Assembly: GCA_036172665.1 (NCBI GenBank)
Contig: CM069872.1
Location: 58,576,101-58,640,100, forward strand
DNA length: 64,000 bases
Direction: 5' to 3'
Origin: Prosopocoilus inquinatus
Lineage: Eukaryota; Arthropoda; Insecta; Coleoptera; Lucanidae
Every line of letters starts with the position of its first letter. Positions within the stretch are counted from its first letter, which is position 1. Below are positions 25,181 to 37,600 of the stretch, in pieces. The notes beneath the pieces were generated by a model. The model made no database searches, was not told where the DNA came from, and saw nothing but the letters and a program-made list of their open reading frames with translations. The translations under genes and the position numbers were made by a program.

Positions 25181-27795
25181 GTCACTCCTTCTTCACCGAG
25201 GCACGATTACAGCACAGCAATAGTTTCACTAAGGGCTTTAAACGCGATTCATTTATATACATTTTTTTTTATAAAACGCAGTATTTTATAACGAACATGC
25301 AATACACTCTAATTTATTACTTCATTCTTTTATTATTTATGTTGTATTTAAGGAAGCCATCGATAATTTATTATTATTATTATTATTATTAATGAACGTT
25401 AGATGTATGATAACTAATAATACATACTTCACACTGCACAATGAATTTTAAACGCAACGAATTTGTAACGTTTTATAAATGATTTTATTTCCGTGTGATA
25501 AAATAAATGAATTTGTGCGTTTTGTTGGAATGATTTGCGTTCGTTGCAACGTTTCTTAAGAATGAGAGAGAAATATGCCACGACGGCAGCATTTCATTCT
25601 TACAACACAGATGTCTTATATTATTATATTACGAGAAAGTTTTTATTTGATATATTTATTTGTATAATATTGTATATTATTTTTTTTTAATGTTAAGAAC
25701 CAAAATGACTGACTATGTATTATTGTATTTCAACGATTTTAACTGTCGTGTGTTGTTCGCACATTCTTCCAAGTAATAATCACAAGTGTAAGTTTAAATG
25801 TTAACGTAGTTAATTAATTTAATTAACTTAACACATAGTATTATTATGTGTGTATGTGTGTGTGTAGGCGTAATTAAAGTAAAAGTAAAAGTAAAAAAAA
25901 AGTGTTAGCAAAAGAGTTACTATTAGAAGGCCTAACTAAGTATAAGCTACGTTTAAGAATTTAAATCGATTTTAGGGCGGTTTTGTTATGTTAAGCGCGA
26001 ACTGATCTACGTAGCAGCTTACTGCGAGTTAAGTTACCATTTCGATTTGGTTCCGTGTTCAAGTGTAATTAATTAATTGTGGGAACGATCGAATGGGAAT
26101 GTTTTCGCTGTGTATAATTATGTGCCAACTATTTTTGTTTGTTTTTTTTTTTTTTTAATCCTAAATATAAGTGCTGTTAGTTTTCCTGTTTTAAAAAAGT
26201 TCTTCAGTCTCACTCAGTTGTTGTGTGCAATATTACCGCCTACATTTCTTTTAATTAATTTAGTTAATAATAAATAAAGTGTTCGATAGCGTTAAGAATT
26301 TTTTTAATGTTAATGATGTAATCGAAGACATTCCCATTCCGCAATACTGTTTAGCTCAATACTTTTCAGTAGGACATAAATAGATTATTAAATAATAGAA
26401 TATTCTAACGCAAATTATTTCTCATGAGGGGGTTGTACGTATTCAATTACGTTGTAAACTATAAACCTAGTGTAATATTCTTCGTTTTTTTGTAAATTGC
26501 TTATAAAATCTAGTATTATTTTTCTATAGGCATTTATTCTCTTTAATAGCGGAAACACTTTAGATATTATTATGTAACGTAAGAAAAAAGTTGGTATAAA
26601 TTAAGTAAGTGCTTTTCTTCAAATCAAATCTATGTTGTTTCATTAGCGTAGAATCTAACGAAAGAAATTGTTTATATAACAGTGTGGTCCAAATTCAGTT
26701 TGTTTTCAATCATTAATAAGAACGAAGCATCATCTTTCTTCATGTATGTACAAGTTACAGTCGATCAAATTAATATTGTACTTGAATGCTGCTGCTTTTA
26801 ATTGGCACACTGCGCTGCACATTAATTTACTGTGCCAATTAAAACTCGACACTTCATGTCATTACAACAATATTCACAATAATAAGCATATCAGTAACTG
26901 AGTGATATTCATCATAACTGCGTGTCACAATTTAATTATTATATTCATCACAGGCTATCTGTATTATAAATACATTAAAAAAATTAATAATAATCGGTTT
27001 GATTTAATAAGTTTTTCGTCATACTCTTTTGCCACTGCTGATTTATTTTGTACCCGGACAAAATAAATTCGGCAGTAAAAACGTACGTGCACATTTAATG
27101 TTGGATGTATAAAAAAAAAAATTATTCTGCACATTTACTGTGATTTCATGATGATATATACCTTCACCGCTTTGGTTTTTTTTCTTCTTTCAAAAAATGA
27201 AAGTGAAAACTGTATTTTTCATAAATGCATGAGCAGTATTTCATATATTTTATAAATGTAACTAACTAACTAACTATTACGATGTAATTTGTTTAGGGAA
27301 TCAGACAGTCACTTGCTTTGTTCTTAGTTCTTAGTTTCTCGTTTTGTACATTGTATTATATATAGGCGAAAATATAAAAGACTTAATTAATCAATTAATT
27401 AACTAAAGCAAGTTGTGCCATGTATAGATATATTTACTTATGTGGTCATTTTAAAATGATATTATTACGTTCACGATGATTTTATAGTTCAGTTTAAAAT
27501 CTTAATTACGTATTTATTCAATCACAATATGCGTACTATAGTGAAATAGTTTCTAAGTATAGCTGACGTGAGGCAGCGTTAATCTGTGTTATCGTATTGA
27601 TTTTATTAATTAATGTACACACGAAGTTGGATTTCTCTAGTTGTGTGTATCGTAGTGTAAGTGTTGTATTATTATTATTTTTTTTTTCTCAACGATGATT
27701 TTATTTGCCTGCAATATGTAATGCTTTTACACCTGCAGTATGTATGTTTGTGTGATAAAAATGTATTTCTTAGAAACCGACTAATAAAAAAAAAA
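25181..27795 (+). other. C3G: probable long 3' UTR of C3G
   Basis: About 2.6 kb of AT-rich sequence without ORFs or repeats follows the C3G stop. Polyadenylation-type AATAAA signals occur near 25503, 26271 and 27783 (ctaataaaaa). TTATT runs lie at 25369-25391. Two stem-loops are present: 26796-26809 with 26831-26844 (14 bp perfect), and 27034-27051 with 27058-27076 (about 18 bp, 6-nt loop). UTR extent is inferred from absence of other signals. Confidence 0.55.
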
Positions 27796-28865
27796 ATAAT
27801 AATTTAAGCGCGGCACGTTTTATTATTGTTGAAAATGGGGGAGCTTTGGATTGGATTGGATTGGCGACCAGAAAACGCAAAACTCATTTCCACGTTTTAT
27901 TATTAGGACATCCACAGAATAAAACAGGAGTATAAAATAAGTATAAAATTTTGAGATCAACTAGTTACAAATCAGACCGCCGAATAATAATCTAAAAAAA
28001 AAGACAAAGAAAAAACATGAAATTTGTCTATATCTCTCTCCTTGTTCACCTAAATTTAACGAAATCTGGGCTTCTCTTACAGCCGTTCGTTCTCATTAAA
28101 CTTAGGTGACTGTATGATTTAATATGAATGAAAAAGAAGCACGACTAAAAAGTCGTAGGTATAAATTGGCACATCAAAGAAACTGAGTATTCAAAAAAAA
28201 ATCAGTCTTAAAATAAAGAGTATCATCTTCATCGATCGCAAGCTTAAATACTTATGGGAAAACTAATGTGAGTACGTCTTGAGCGAGCATCATGCGTTGA
28301 AAACTAAATTTCCGGCCTTAAATCTATTAGTCGGGAGTATTGTTGCAATACTTTGTACTCTCTTACATTGCTAAGTACTTTTCAAGATTTCAAAAAATAT
28401 CTATTCAGACAAGTACGTAATTTAATCTTAAGTAAACTCGAATAAAATAATTTCCTTTGATTGAAAAAAAAAAAAAAAATTAAAAACATTTCACAACCCC
28501 ATCGTTTTGTCTCTACTTATATGCACGTTATACAAGGAACATTAATTTCATCATCATCGTCATTATTATTATTATTACATGATTATAATAATATATTTAA
28601 ATATATGATATGTAAAAAATATAATATATGGCAAGAGTCGGTTTTGCTTTGTTCAGCGTTCATTTCTACTTATCTACATTATTTGATAAACGAGTATTAT
28701 TCAATTCAATTTAATTGAAAGAAAGAATAAGCAACTAAGGATAAATAAATGCATCGCATTTAATTATAATACGATAAAGTACGCATTGGAAGCATTCACT
28801 GAATTTATTAAATATATAAAAGGGGGCAGGGGAAAAAAAAAGGGGGGGCGGGAGGAGTTTTAAAC
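27796..28865. other. intergenic and zinc-finger 3' flank
   Basis: Contains a ggattggattggattgg run (27846-27863), TTATTA runs and a G-rich tract at 28821-28853 (ggggg, gggg, ggggggg, ggg). No gene is seen. The part nearest 28866 is probably the 3' UTR of the minus-strand zinc-finger gene. Confidence 0.5.
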
Positions 28866-30469
28866 TCAACGAAAACCGTTGCTCAAATCAACGATACCTG
28901 TAAACTTATGATTGTTTCTAATGTGCGAGTTCAAGTTTCCCGATTGAGTGAACGCCTTCTCGCAAAAGTGACACTGGAAAGGCTTCTCGTCGGTGTGCAG
29001 TCTAATATGATTGTTCAAGTTGCCCGACTGGGTGAAAGCTCTGTCGCAATGCGGACACTTGTATGGTCTTTCACCCGTGTGTATCCTCATGTGATTGACT
29101 AAGTTGCAGGATTGTGCGAATCCTTTCGTGCAGACCTCGCATATGTACGGTTTGACGCCGGTGTGCGTTCGCATGTGAATACTTAAATTACTAAACGTAT
29201 TGAAGGCCTTCATGCAGAATTTACAGGTCAACGGATCGCTTGGGTCTCGTTGGATGTCTGCGTGTTTCTGCAAGTGCGTTCTCATCCTCCGGAAGAACTT
29301 TTTGCATATGGGGCATTTTTCTAAGGGGAGCGACTTACGTTTTATCAAGGCCAGTTCGGTTTCCGCTTTCAGCGCTTCTTCTTTCGTTACCAGGCGGATG
29401 TTGTTCCTCGGGGACCTCGAGGGAAGCAATCCGTTTTGATGGCTTCTTATTAAGAGCTCCGCTCTGTGTTTAAGCAAAACGTCTTTGTTTTTCACTGGGA
29501 TTAAAGAGATTTCCGGTCCTAAGTGTAAATGTTCCACCATTTTTTTGTTATTGTTGTTTCTTTTGCCTTCCAGTGCTTCTGGTTTTATCTCCGACGAGTC
29601 CTACAAAAAAAAATAATAATTAAAATAATTAGGGTATAGAGAAAAAACGATTAAATCTTCAGCTCTTATGTGCAAACTAAGAGCCGAGGTTTAACTCTAA
29701 ACTGTGATGGAAAAAGCAGGTCTTAAAAGGAACAATAATGGTACCCGAGTGTAATGTGAAAAAATACTAAAAAAAATGAATAGTTCCGTAACAAAACTTA
29801 CTATTTAGTAAATACTGGTACACCTTCATGAAATAGCCACAGTTTTCTCTGATTTTCTTGCAAAGAAGTTGATAACTTTGAACGCAATTTTGAACTTGTC
29901 ATTGTGCAAGGCTTGCTACTCTAGCGCCATCTATTATGCAAAGTGACAAATTCTTAAACTGACACTGTTGCATTTAAACACTTATCAAAATTTTGCTAAC
30001 AAATTTTTAAAATTAACGTGTACAATACGAGAAAAATGTTGTGAAAAGTGCGACTTTACAATAACCTATTAATAAACGCAATCTTGACTGCAACAACGAC
30101 TTCTGTTACTAAACTATGAAAATGTATTGTGAAGCTCATATTTTTTTTGGCAACACTGCCAAGCCGTATAAAGAATAAAGTATGTGAAAGTGAATTTCTT
30201 TCTTTTTATAAAATAAAACTATCACAAAAACTAAAAAATGTGCTTAATTGAATTTGATTTACTTTATGAATGGGAAAAGAATTTATCTAAAGACTGAGAG
30301 AATGTGTTTGTTGTTTAATTTCGATTGCATTGCATGCATTACTAGTGAAATCTGAAATTCAAATTAAAAACTAATACATTAATCAAAATACTTACTTCAT
30401 CATTAATAATAACGTCAGGTTCCAAGTGAAAATTTGGCCCGTGCTCGTCCATAATGCAGGTTTTCGTGC
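28866..30469 (-). CDS. five-finger C2H2 zinc-finger protein
   Basis: Two coding exons: ATG at 30452, first exon 30469-30396 (coding 30452-30396, ending in a gtaagt donor), second 29600-28866 (acceptor tttttgtag), joined in phase 0. The product is 263 residues. Residues 1-110 are charged and have no known domain. Fingers lie at about 115-132, 145-165, 173-193, 201-221 and 229-250, joined by TGVKPY-, TGERPY- and TDEKPF-type linkers typical of DNA-binding arrays. The first finger is atypical: CPIC is followed by only nine residues before H-x3-H instead of twelve, so it may not fold normally. The last finger has H-x4-H. A nuclear DNA-binding role is expected from the family; no specific orthologue is recognised. 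An internal ATG at 29540 is possible but the spliced start is better supported. Confidence 0.88.
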
Positions 30470-31040
30470 CTAAAAAAGACGTCACATTTTTAGAAGCAGA
30501 AATATTGCACGGCGTCCGGATATTTATAGGGCAGCGCGAGCGAGGATGAGCGTTTTTTATTGTTGTTATTCTGTCAAAATTTTTTAAAATAAACAAACCA
30601 CTCTCTAACCTTAGACGAGAACGAAGTGCGGACAGTTCGGGGCGATTCTGGCCGTGAAAGTCGGCGCGGAATCTAAGCCGATAGAGACAAAAGCTTGGTC
30701 CGGAATAGGAAAGCAAAAAAAGCCACACAGCTTCAAAACTCGATACTTACTTAAAAAAATATACAAAAAGTGCGCTTCTAGATGTCAAAGGTTCTCCATC
30801 TTTGTTTACGATCAATTTGAGCGGAGCGATAACATGAGAGCGAGGAAGGAACTAAAACTCACAACGATCAAAATTCACCTCCTGATTCAGTAATTAAAAG
30901 CCCATCAACATCAAGAGCAAGACAAATTAAATTACGCAAAAGAAAAGAATCTTCTAAGGCTGAATTTTAATCTTGCACTAATATTGTGAAACCCTGGAAA
31001 ATATTTTAGGTTGGTCACACTGTCGAGAGCGGCCATTTGT
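30470..31040. promoter_or_regulatory. divergent 5' region of the zinc-finger gene and RpS23
   Basis: The two genes are head-to-head. A minus-strand donor-like sequence (aa then gtaagtatcg, near 30745-30752) suggests an upstream noncoding exon of the zinc-finger gene, leaving roughly 300 bp of shared promoter. No TATA box is evident. The ORFs on either strand here are not convincing as genes. Confidence 0.45.
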
Positions 31041-31057
31041 CTTTTCCGTTTTTCTAC
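31041..31057 (+). promoter_or_regulatory. RpS23: terminal oligopyrimidine (TOP) start of RpS23
   Basis: cttttccgtttttctac lies about 14 nt before the ATG. Animal ribosomal-protein mRNAs start with such a C plus pyrimidine tract, which couples their translation to TOR signalling. The exact start site is inferred. Confidence 0.65.
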
Positions 31058-31070
31058 CTGACCTGTAAAC

Positions 31071-33295
31071 ATGGGTGAGTATTTTACTAAAAATAAATTC
31101 CATTTTTCATCTGAAACACCTAAAAATCTGCCTTAACACGTTTCCAATTCAAATCATCGTCGCACGCGTACTCTAGTTTTCATACTATTTAAATAATTGT
31201 GAGCATCGCAGGTAACCAAACTTGCTCTAACCTGCTCCTGTTCGCGGCTCGCGTTAATCCTGGGCCATCCACAATTCCTGGGCGTTATTAGCCGGAATTT
31301 TTCAGCTTTTCTGACTGTATACGTTGATTTTGTTGTGATTGAAGCGTTTATTTCTTGCTTTTGCAGGTAAACCCCGTGGATTACGCACAGCTAGGAAGCA
31401 CGTAAACCATCGTCGTGAACAGCGATGGGCGGACAAAGATTACAAAAAGGCACATTTGGGCACGCGGTGGAAGGCCAATCCTTTCGGAGGGGCGTCTCAT
31501 GCGAAAGGGATCGTACTTGAGAAAGTGTAAGTGCTAGATGTTTAAAGGTATTTTGAGGTTATTGCAATTTAAGACGAAAGTTGGATCGACTTCAATTAGT
31601 CAAATCACCACAGCTTTCTGGATTAGTAAAGGCAAGATGTTTTAAGGCCCAGTTTTACAGTGACGGTTTAACTTTGAGCCAAAGCTTAAATTCTTCACAA
31701 CAATTGTTGAAATAATCGTTTGCTAAGGGTTTAAGCCTCAGCTCAAAGTTGAGCCCCATTTGTAAAACTGGACCTTAGCATTTATGTGGCTGATTATTTT
31801 CTTAGTTCAGAGCCAACTTTCAGTTCTTCAGGAAAGTGATTAAAAGTATTAAAGAGATATATAATTGTATTGCATTATGGGAGCATTGTGACACTGCTGC
31901 TTTGATCTAAGCTGTCAATTCAGCAGATTACTTATCAATGCGATAACACCAAGGGCTCTGAACCATTGGGAGATCCGTTCGATGGATCTAACGCTCTGAT
32001 ATGCGCCCGACAACTTCTCTGTGACCTTTACTTTGCGCAGGATATCTATGTGAATGGCGTTTCTATTTATTCCCAATCACAGGAGAATTCTGTGCGAAGT
32101 GTCGGTTTAGTTTTCTACATACATGTAATAAAATGTAAAAAAGAATTTATGTATTAAATTGAATATTGAAAAAAGTGATTGAGAATTGCACATTTTAAGG
32201 GAATTGTGAAAAACTTCGTCGCGATTTAATACAAAACGTTTTTTTTTTTTTTTTTGGGGGGGGGGGGTCTTCGATGTAGCCAAGCATACAAACAGCTGCG
32301 TTCATTCGATTGCCTATACTAAGGCGTCTTGATTTTGAAAAAAATTAATTTATTATTTGTTTAGGCGTGTTATTAAAATTAATTGCTTATAATTTTTAAA
32401 GGTAATCAAAAATTCTTTCCGCAATATTCGTGATAATTAAAAAAAATGTTTCAATGAAAATAATGTGGGAATCCTGTTGTAACGCGAAAATAATTTTAAT
32501 TGACATAGTAATAAAACCTTTTTTGATAATCAAATGAACCAATTTATCCGCAAATAAATTGGTTAAGTCGTTTTTGGTTTTCAGTGAAAATTTCGAGCTA
32601 CGTTTCTGCTGAAGAAGCCCCAAATAGGGCTGAAACAGTTGTACAGAGGCTGCTCGAGGATTTCGCTGCAACAAAATTTATTAAAATTAACGAAATGTAG
32701 AGTGGTTATTTGTTTTTACAATCTCAAAAACACTCAATTTTCTTAAACTTTCCAGAGGAGTTGAAGCAAAACAGCCCAACTCTGCCATCCGCAAGTGCGT
32801 CAGGGTCCAACTCATAAAGAACGGCAAGAAAATCACCGCGTTCGTACCTCGTGATGGTTGCCTAAACCACATTGAAGAGAACGACGAAGTTTTGGTCGCA
32901 GGTTTCGGCCGTAAAGGCCACGCCGTCGGTGACATTCCCGGAGTTAGATTTAAGGTAAATTCATTCATTTTACCGCCAGTTTTAACTTTAAGCTACATTT
33001 TTATGCCCGTGGTAACAATAATTGGGAATAAAGTGAAGCTTAAAGTTAAACTGTGATGGAGAAACTGCATTAACTTGCGTGATGATTTCATTATAGTGCA
33101 GAGCCAATCCAATGAATTAATTAATTGCTCGGTGATTAAGTTGCATTTCTGATTAACAGCTGCTTTATTTAAATTCAGCAAAACAAGAGGAGGTGCCATT
33201 ATTAAAATCGTTTTCTGTTGTTGCAGGTTGTTAAAGTAGCTAATGTTTCACTGCTAGCCTTGTATAAAGAAAAGAAGGAGAGGCCGAGGTCGTAA
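31071..33295 (+). CDS. RpS23: 40S ribosomal protein S23 (uS12)
   Basis: Decoding-centre protein of the small subunit, family uS12. Four exons: 31071-31074 (ATG plus one base), 31367-31526, 32756-32954 and 33227-33295. All are GT-AG and in phase, giving 143 residues, the usual length of S23. Conserved blocks include [20 protein letters not shown] at the start, [52 protein letters not shown] (containing the PND/PRD-type decoding loop with the hydroxylated proline of this family) and a basic end KEKKERPRS. An AATAAA at 33323 supplies the poly(A) signal. Introns 2 and 3 contain small inverted-repeat elements. Placing only one base of codon 2 in exon 1 is typical for ribosomal-protein genes. Confidence 0.98.
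31644..31776. mobile_element. 133-bp inverted-repeat element in RpS23 intron 2
   Basis: The left end AAGGCCCAGTTTTACA (31644-31659) pairs with TGTAAAACTGGACCTT (31761-31776). The inner parts gtttaactttgagc and gctcaaagttgag are also inverted. A flanking TA on each side is compatible with a Tc1/mariner-type insertion. Confidence 0.75.
32160..32475. mobile_element. 5'-truncated hairpin transposon in RpS23 intron 2
   Basis: Matches the family of 20802-21306: gagaattgcacattttaagg-like block, a decayed hairpin (32277-32316), and a right terminus gtgggaatcctg (about 32463-32474). A poly-T then poly-G run lies at 32240-32267. Confidence 0.7.
32976..33053. repeat. inverted repeat in RpS23 intron 3
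   Basis: cagttttaactttaagct (32977-32994) is inverted at agcttaaagttaaactg (33037-33053). The core gtttaactttragc is shared with the element at 31644-31776, suggesting one family. Confidence 0.7.
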
Positions 33296-34683
33296 TTTGC
33301 GTCTGAAAATGTGTATATTTTAAATAAAAACTAATTATACACAACGCTGGTGTACTTTCTTTAATTACCTTTTACATATCCAATCCACTTTGATTTTATC
33401 CTGTTTATTTGAATGACTTATTATTGTCTATTTTTTTTCTAGGATTTTTTGAACATTGAATTTAATTGTGTAGTTTGGTAAAAGAGTTAATGGAAATCAT
33501 TTTTCAAGGGCTACTAGTGATTTTAATTTTAAGGAAAAAAAATCATGGAATGAAATTGCTGTGACAAAGAGTGAGTTTCCTTTACATTTTCTTTTTAGTT
33601 TGATTAATGTTTCCGAGAGAAAAATAAATCCTTTTTTGATTTGTGCCTGGAATTAACTTTCACTTTCAAACCAAATGTATTACAAGCAAAGTTTAAAAAC
33701 TAATTATAACAAGGTTAATAAGTTGAGTAAAACACTTTGAGTGGATTAAAATATCTCGACGTAAACACAAGCGCATTTAAATAAATCAGCTCAAATGAGA
33801 AAATCCAATTCTAAAAAGTAGAGAGTCGGGTTGGACTTACCTAAGTTGATTAGATGAATCCAACTTTGGATATAAACGCTCGGGGCAATAATTACGTTGT
33901 AGCTAACTTCAAGTCATCTTTTTGGTCCTTTTTTTTGGAGAACACTGTTGATGCTGAAATAAATAAGGAAAAGCTAATGAAAAGTTTTTTTTTTATCACT
34001 TGCCACCGACGCGTTTTCCTAAACTTACTTACAGAAAACAAATATGAAATTAGGCACAGTTATAGAATAAACGGTAGAAGATAAGGATACACGATTGTTT
34101 AGCTTTGTTTCTCCCATCAGTTTAATCGGATTCGTTAAAATTTTGATTGATATAAACGTTCTCAATTAAAAATGGAATTGATTGTGCTAAATCGCTTTAA
34201 AATAAACGTAACAGTCTTTGTTTTGTTTTTTACTTTTAATTACATTGAAATTGCAATCAGAATTTATAATTAGATCAAGGATATGTTAAACATTGAATTA
34301 AAAAAGCGGGCTGCGAAATTTGCAATTTATAAGCGGGGCGCCTATCTCTCTGTAACAGGTCCGGATTTTCTTTCGCTTCAGAAATCTCATTTATTTACTT
34401 CTGTTCTATTGTAACGTAACTTGCAATTATGTTAAGGAAAATGTCTTGGTTTTAACTTTAAAATTAAGATGGTCATGGAAGTTTTAATTTAGTTGCGACG
34501 TGTGTGTGTGTGTGTGTGTGGGTGTTGGAGAAATGTATGAAACTAATAAAAATAAAGCGAGGAATCGAACTAATAAGTTTGCGCATATCCACGAAATTCG
34601 TTATCGACCGGGGGGTGCACTGCGTCAGTCCGTCACGACGCTCGGTAGCGGGATGCTGCGGTTATGCAGCAGCCACTGGCAGC
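33296..34683. other. RpS23 3' flank and CAP-gene 5' region
   Basis: AT-rich without a gene. A GT run (about 34499-34520) precedes the first coding exon of the CAP gene. The reading frame of that exon is open upstream to 34504, but that part is GT-repeat derived and the ATG at 34684 (agcatgg) is the better start. Confidence 0.5.
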
Positions 34684-37600
34684 ATGGATCTGCCCCGAAT
34701 CGCATCGCACACCTCGCTCTGCCCACAGAACCTACAGCTGCTGACTGACTACAGGCCGAGGACGCCCGTTAGCAAACGTCTGCTGAGTGCTTCCATACAA
34801 CAAGAACCCCAGTTCGCAGTGCTTCCATCGGCCTCCACTTACCAACCCAGTCGCAAGCGCGAAGAAGCACGTGCGCTGCAGAACCTGCGACGCCGTGTAC
34901 AACAACTCCGGGTTGTCCACGCCAACCGGCCGGAACCTATAGAATCCACTAAGAAATCCAACAATACAGATGCTGTTACCGAACAACAGCTTGACAATCG
35001 TCCTCAACTTTTCCAGAAGGTAACTTTTCAAAAATAATTCACTCTAAGTACCTAATTCTGTATTTGTATGTTTTCTTCAATGACGTCTTTAAACATGTAA
35101 TTTTCAAATTAATTAACGAGCGAGTTTTGATAAGCTTACCAAGAATAGTAAAGGAGACAATGGTTTAGAAAGCAAATAATCACAAATCTCGAGTTGAAGT
35201 GCGCTTAACTGCACACCAGTATTATTCTAAAGGTAAAAAAATAGAGATCAAATAGCGCGGAATTAGGTGTTCGTCCATTATCTGAATCCATTGAATCGTT
35301 TTGTTTTCATAGTGGCAAGAGTAATTCTTCATTCATTTTTTAAGTGCTGATAAAATGCATTTTTTTAAATAATTGTTTACTGGTTCGTTAAAAATTTTAC
35401 AGGTACTCTAATTTTTAAATACAATTTTGGTAGCTAAAAGCTCAAAACAATACAAAAATATTACATAGTATTGTTCCCCTAATTAAATGATGGGTTCTCT
35501 AACGCGGCACGTCATTAAAAAAACAAATAAATTTGTTTAAGGGACGTGGGAAAATTGTTGAAATTTATTAGGCGGAAGTTTTGCTTAAGATTCGTTCAAG
35601 CAATAATATACAGGGTGTGTCGTGACTTAAAGCGTTACCACCCCTTCCAAAACCAATTCAAACGTTAAAATAATCTAATCCCACTTAGTGGAGACGGCGT
35701 GGGAAGACAACTTTACACAGGCAGGTGTTACTACAATGCGATTGATTGAAACCAGACCAGAGTGGGTCATGTACAATGCAAACTTTTGTCTTAGATTTTA
35801 TAATTAACGTCAAATAATTGTACTTACGTAAACGTCAATAAATTTTAGCGCCCAGGAAATGAGTATTCCCAAACACTATTTCCATTTTTGATTCCTAACT
35901 AACTTTCTCTCTTTGTTCGAAACCATTCTGACCGCAATTTTAAAAATATTTTAACGTTCGTTCCTTGACAATTAAGTTTATTTAAGACAGCTGAGACGGG
36001 CGTTTGGTGATTCCAAAGCCAACTTTAGCTTGTTTTCGAAAAACCTCTCATATAAGGGGCACCAAGGCAGTGCAAGTGCACGTTTTTGTTTACACAATTT
36101 TTAAACTCCACCCAACGTCACATGAAAACTCTAATTCCACTCAGTGGAGACGGTGTGGGAAGACAAAAAAAAAACTAATAGTGCTTTGCACAAGTGTATT
36201 AAGCAACTTATTAAAAAAAGATAAACAAATCCAGTTAATTTATTTAGATAAGTTAATGTAGGAGCGCAAATAAGAATTGTGCTGTATTGGGGATTCGAGA
36301 ACTCTGAGTCTGAATCTGAAATTCGTTCTTTCCGCTATTTTTTTCGCAATCAAATACCATTTTATTTATCATTAGTATTTGCGTTTATTAAGTACTTAAC
36401 GACTTTTAATTTAGCTTTCTCTTTACAAGACAAATATAAAATAAATTAAAAAGAAGTATTGTTTGTATGGAGTTTGTGAAACGTCGATCTTTAATAAACA
36501 GAAAGTAAAAAGAGAAGTCACGGGACGAGGATTCGATCTCGGATCTTCGCGCTCTTGCTCGTTTTTTTTTTTTATAATTAACTAATGACTGGTGTGTTAT
36601 TGTATAACTGTAAAGGACGAGCTTGCAAAAATAATTGCACCCCTCACCAAAACAAAAAAAAAAGAAAAAGAATGCATTACGTAGAAACAGATTTCGGATT
36701 CGGACTCAGCGTCTTTGATTCCCTAAGATAGAGTACCTACACTTTTTTGTGGGTGACGTAAAGCGTGTTTTATTTTTATAACCGCTTAATTCTCATATTA
36801 ATTTGTGCATTATGTTCAAGCAATCGTGTATTTTATTGCGAAATCGTGAATCAGCGACGCGACGCGACGTTTGCGTAATGAACAAGAAAATTGGCCGCTG
36901 AATGTAGCGCTAATTGGCCGATTTAATCGCATCAAAACACGAATAATTATTTTAGCGACGTGTAGTTAAGTTACCGTTACATTATTTTTAATGGTTCGTT
37001 GCAAATATCGAAAAAAAATAAAGCGTTTCGGATCTGACCCACACCATCATCGGACGATGCAGTTTCGGTTCAATATGAGACCGTCAACGCCACTTTTCAC
37101 CTTGGATACCTACATTTGCAGGCGGTTATTGATTAGGGGGGGATGATATCAGTAACGAATAATGTCTTCTTTTTCGACCCCTCTCGGAAGTATGTTACTC
37201 ACGTAGTAGGCATCTAGATTGACCTAGTTTATCGTAAATGCGTTTCGAGCTTTTGCCTGTGTGTTTCTTTTTCTTTCCCACAAATATCTGTAATGTAAAA
37301 AGAATTTAAGCAAAAATCTCCCTTTTTTTTGGTCGAGGATTTACTACGTTACTGGAATTTATGAATGCAAGTCTTTTTTGCTTGCAAGATTTGCCCAATT
37401 TATAATAATTACAACCAACATTATTTCCTAAACGAGATGCATTCGTTATTAATCCCCCAAATATTTAATTTGTTTTAATCATTAGGGTACAAAGACTGTA
37501 CGGTAAATTTTTGTATTGACTTGCGCGAAACGAGAAATTCAAAAACGTGCGCAGCTCGAACCAAATCGACTTCTGCCACCCTAAACATATCTCCTTCCTT

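Noticed and set aside
28821..28853. RNA G-quadruplex in the zinc-finger 3' UTR
   Set aside because: The G runs are on the plus strand, whereas the transcript is minus and would carry C runs; only a DNA structure is possible.
34504..34683. Upstream extension of the first CAP exon reading frame
   Set aside because: It translates a GT repeat (MCVCVWV) and adjacent noncoding sequence; the ATG at 34684 has better context.
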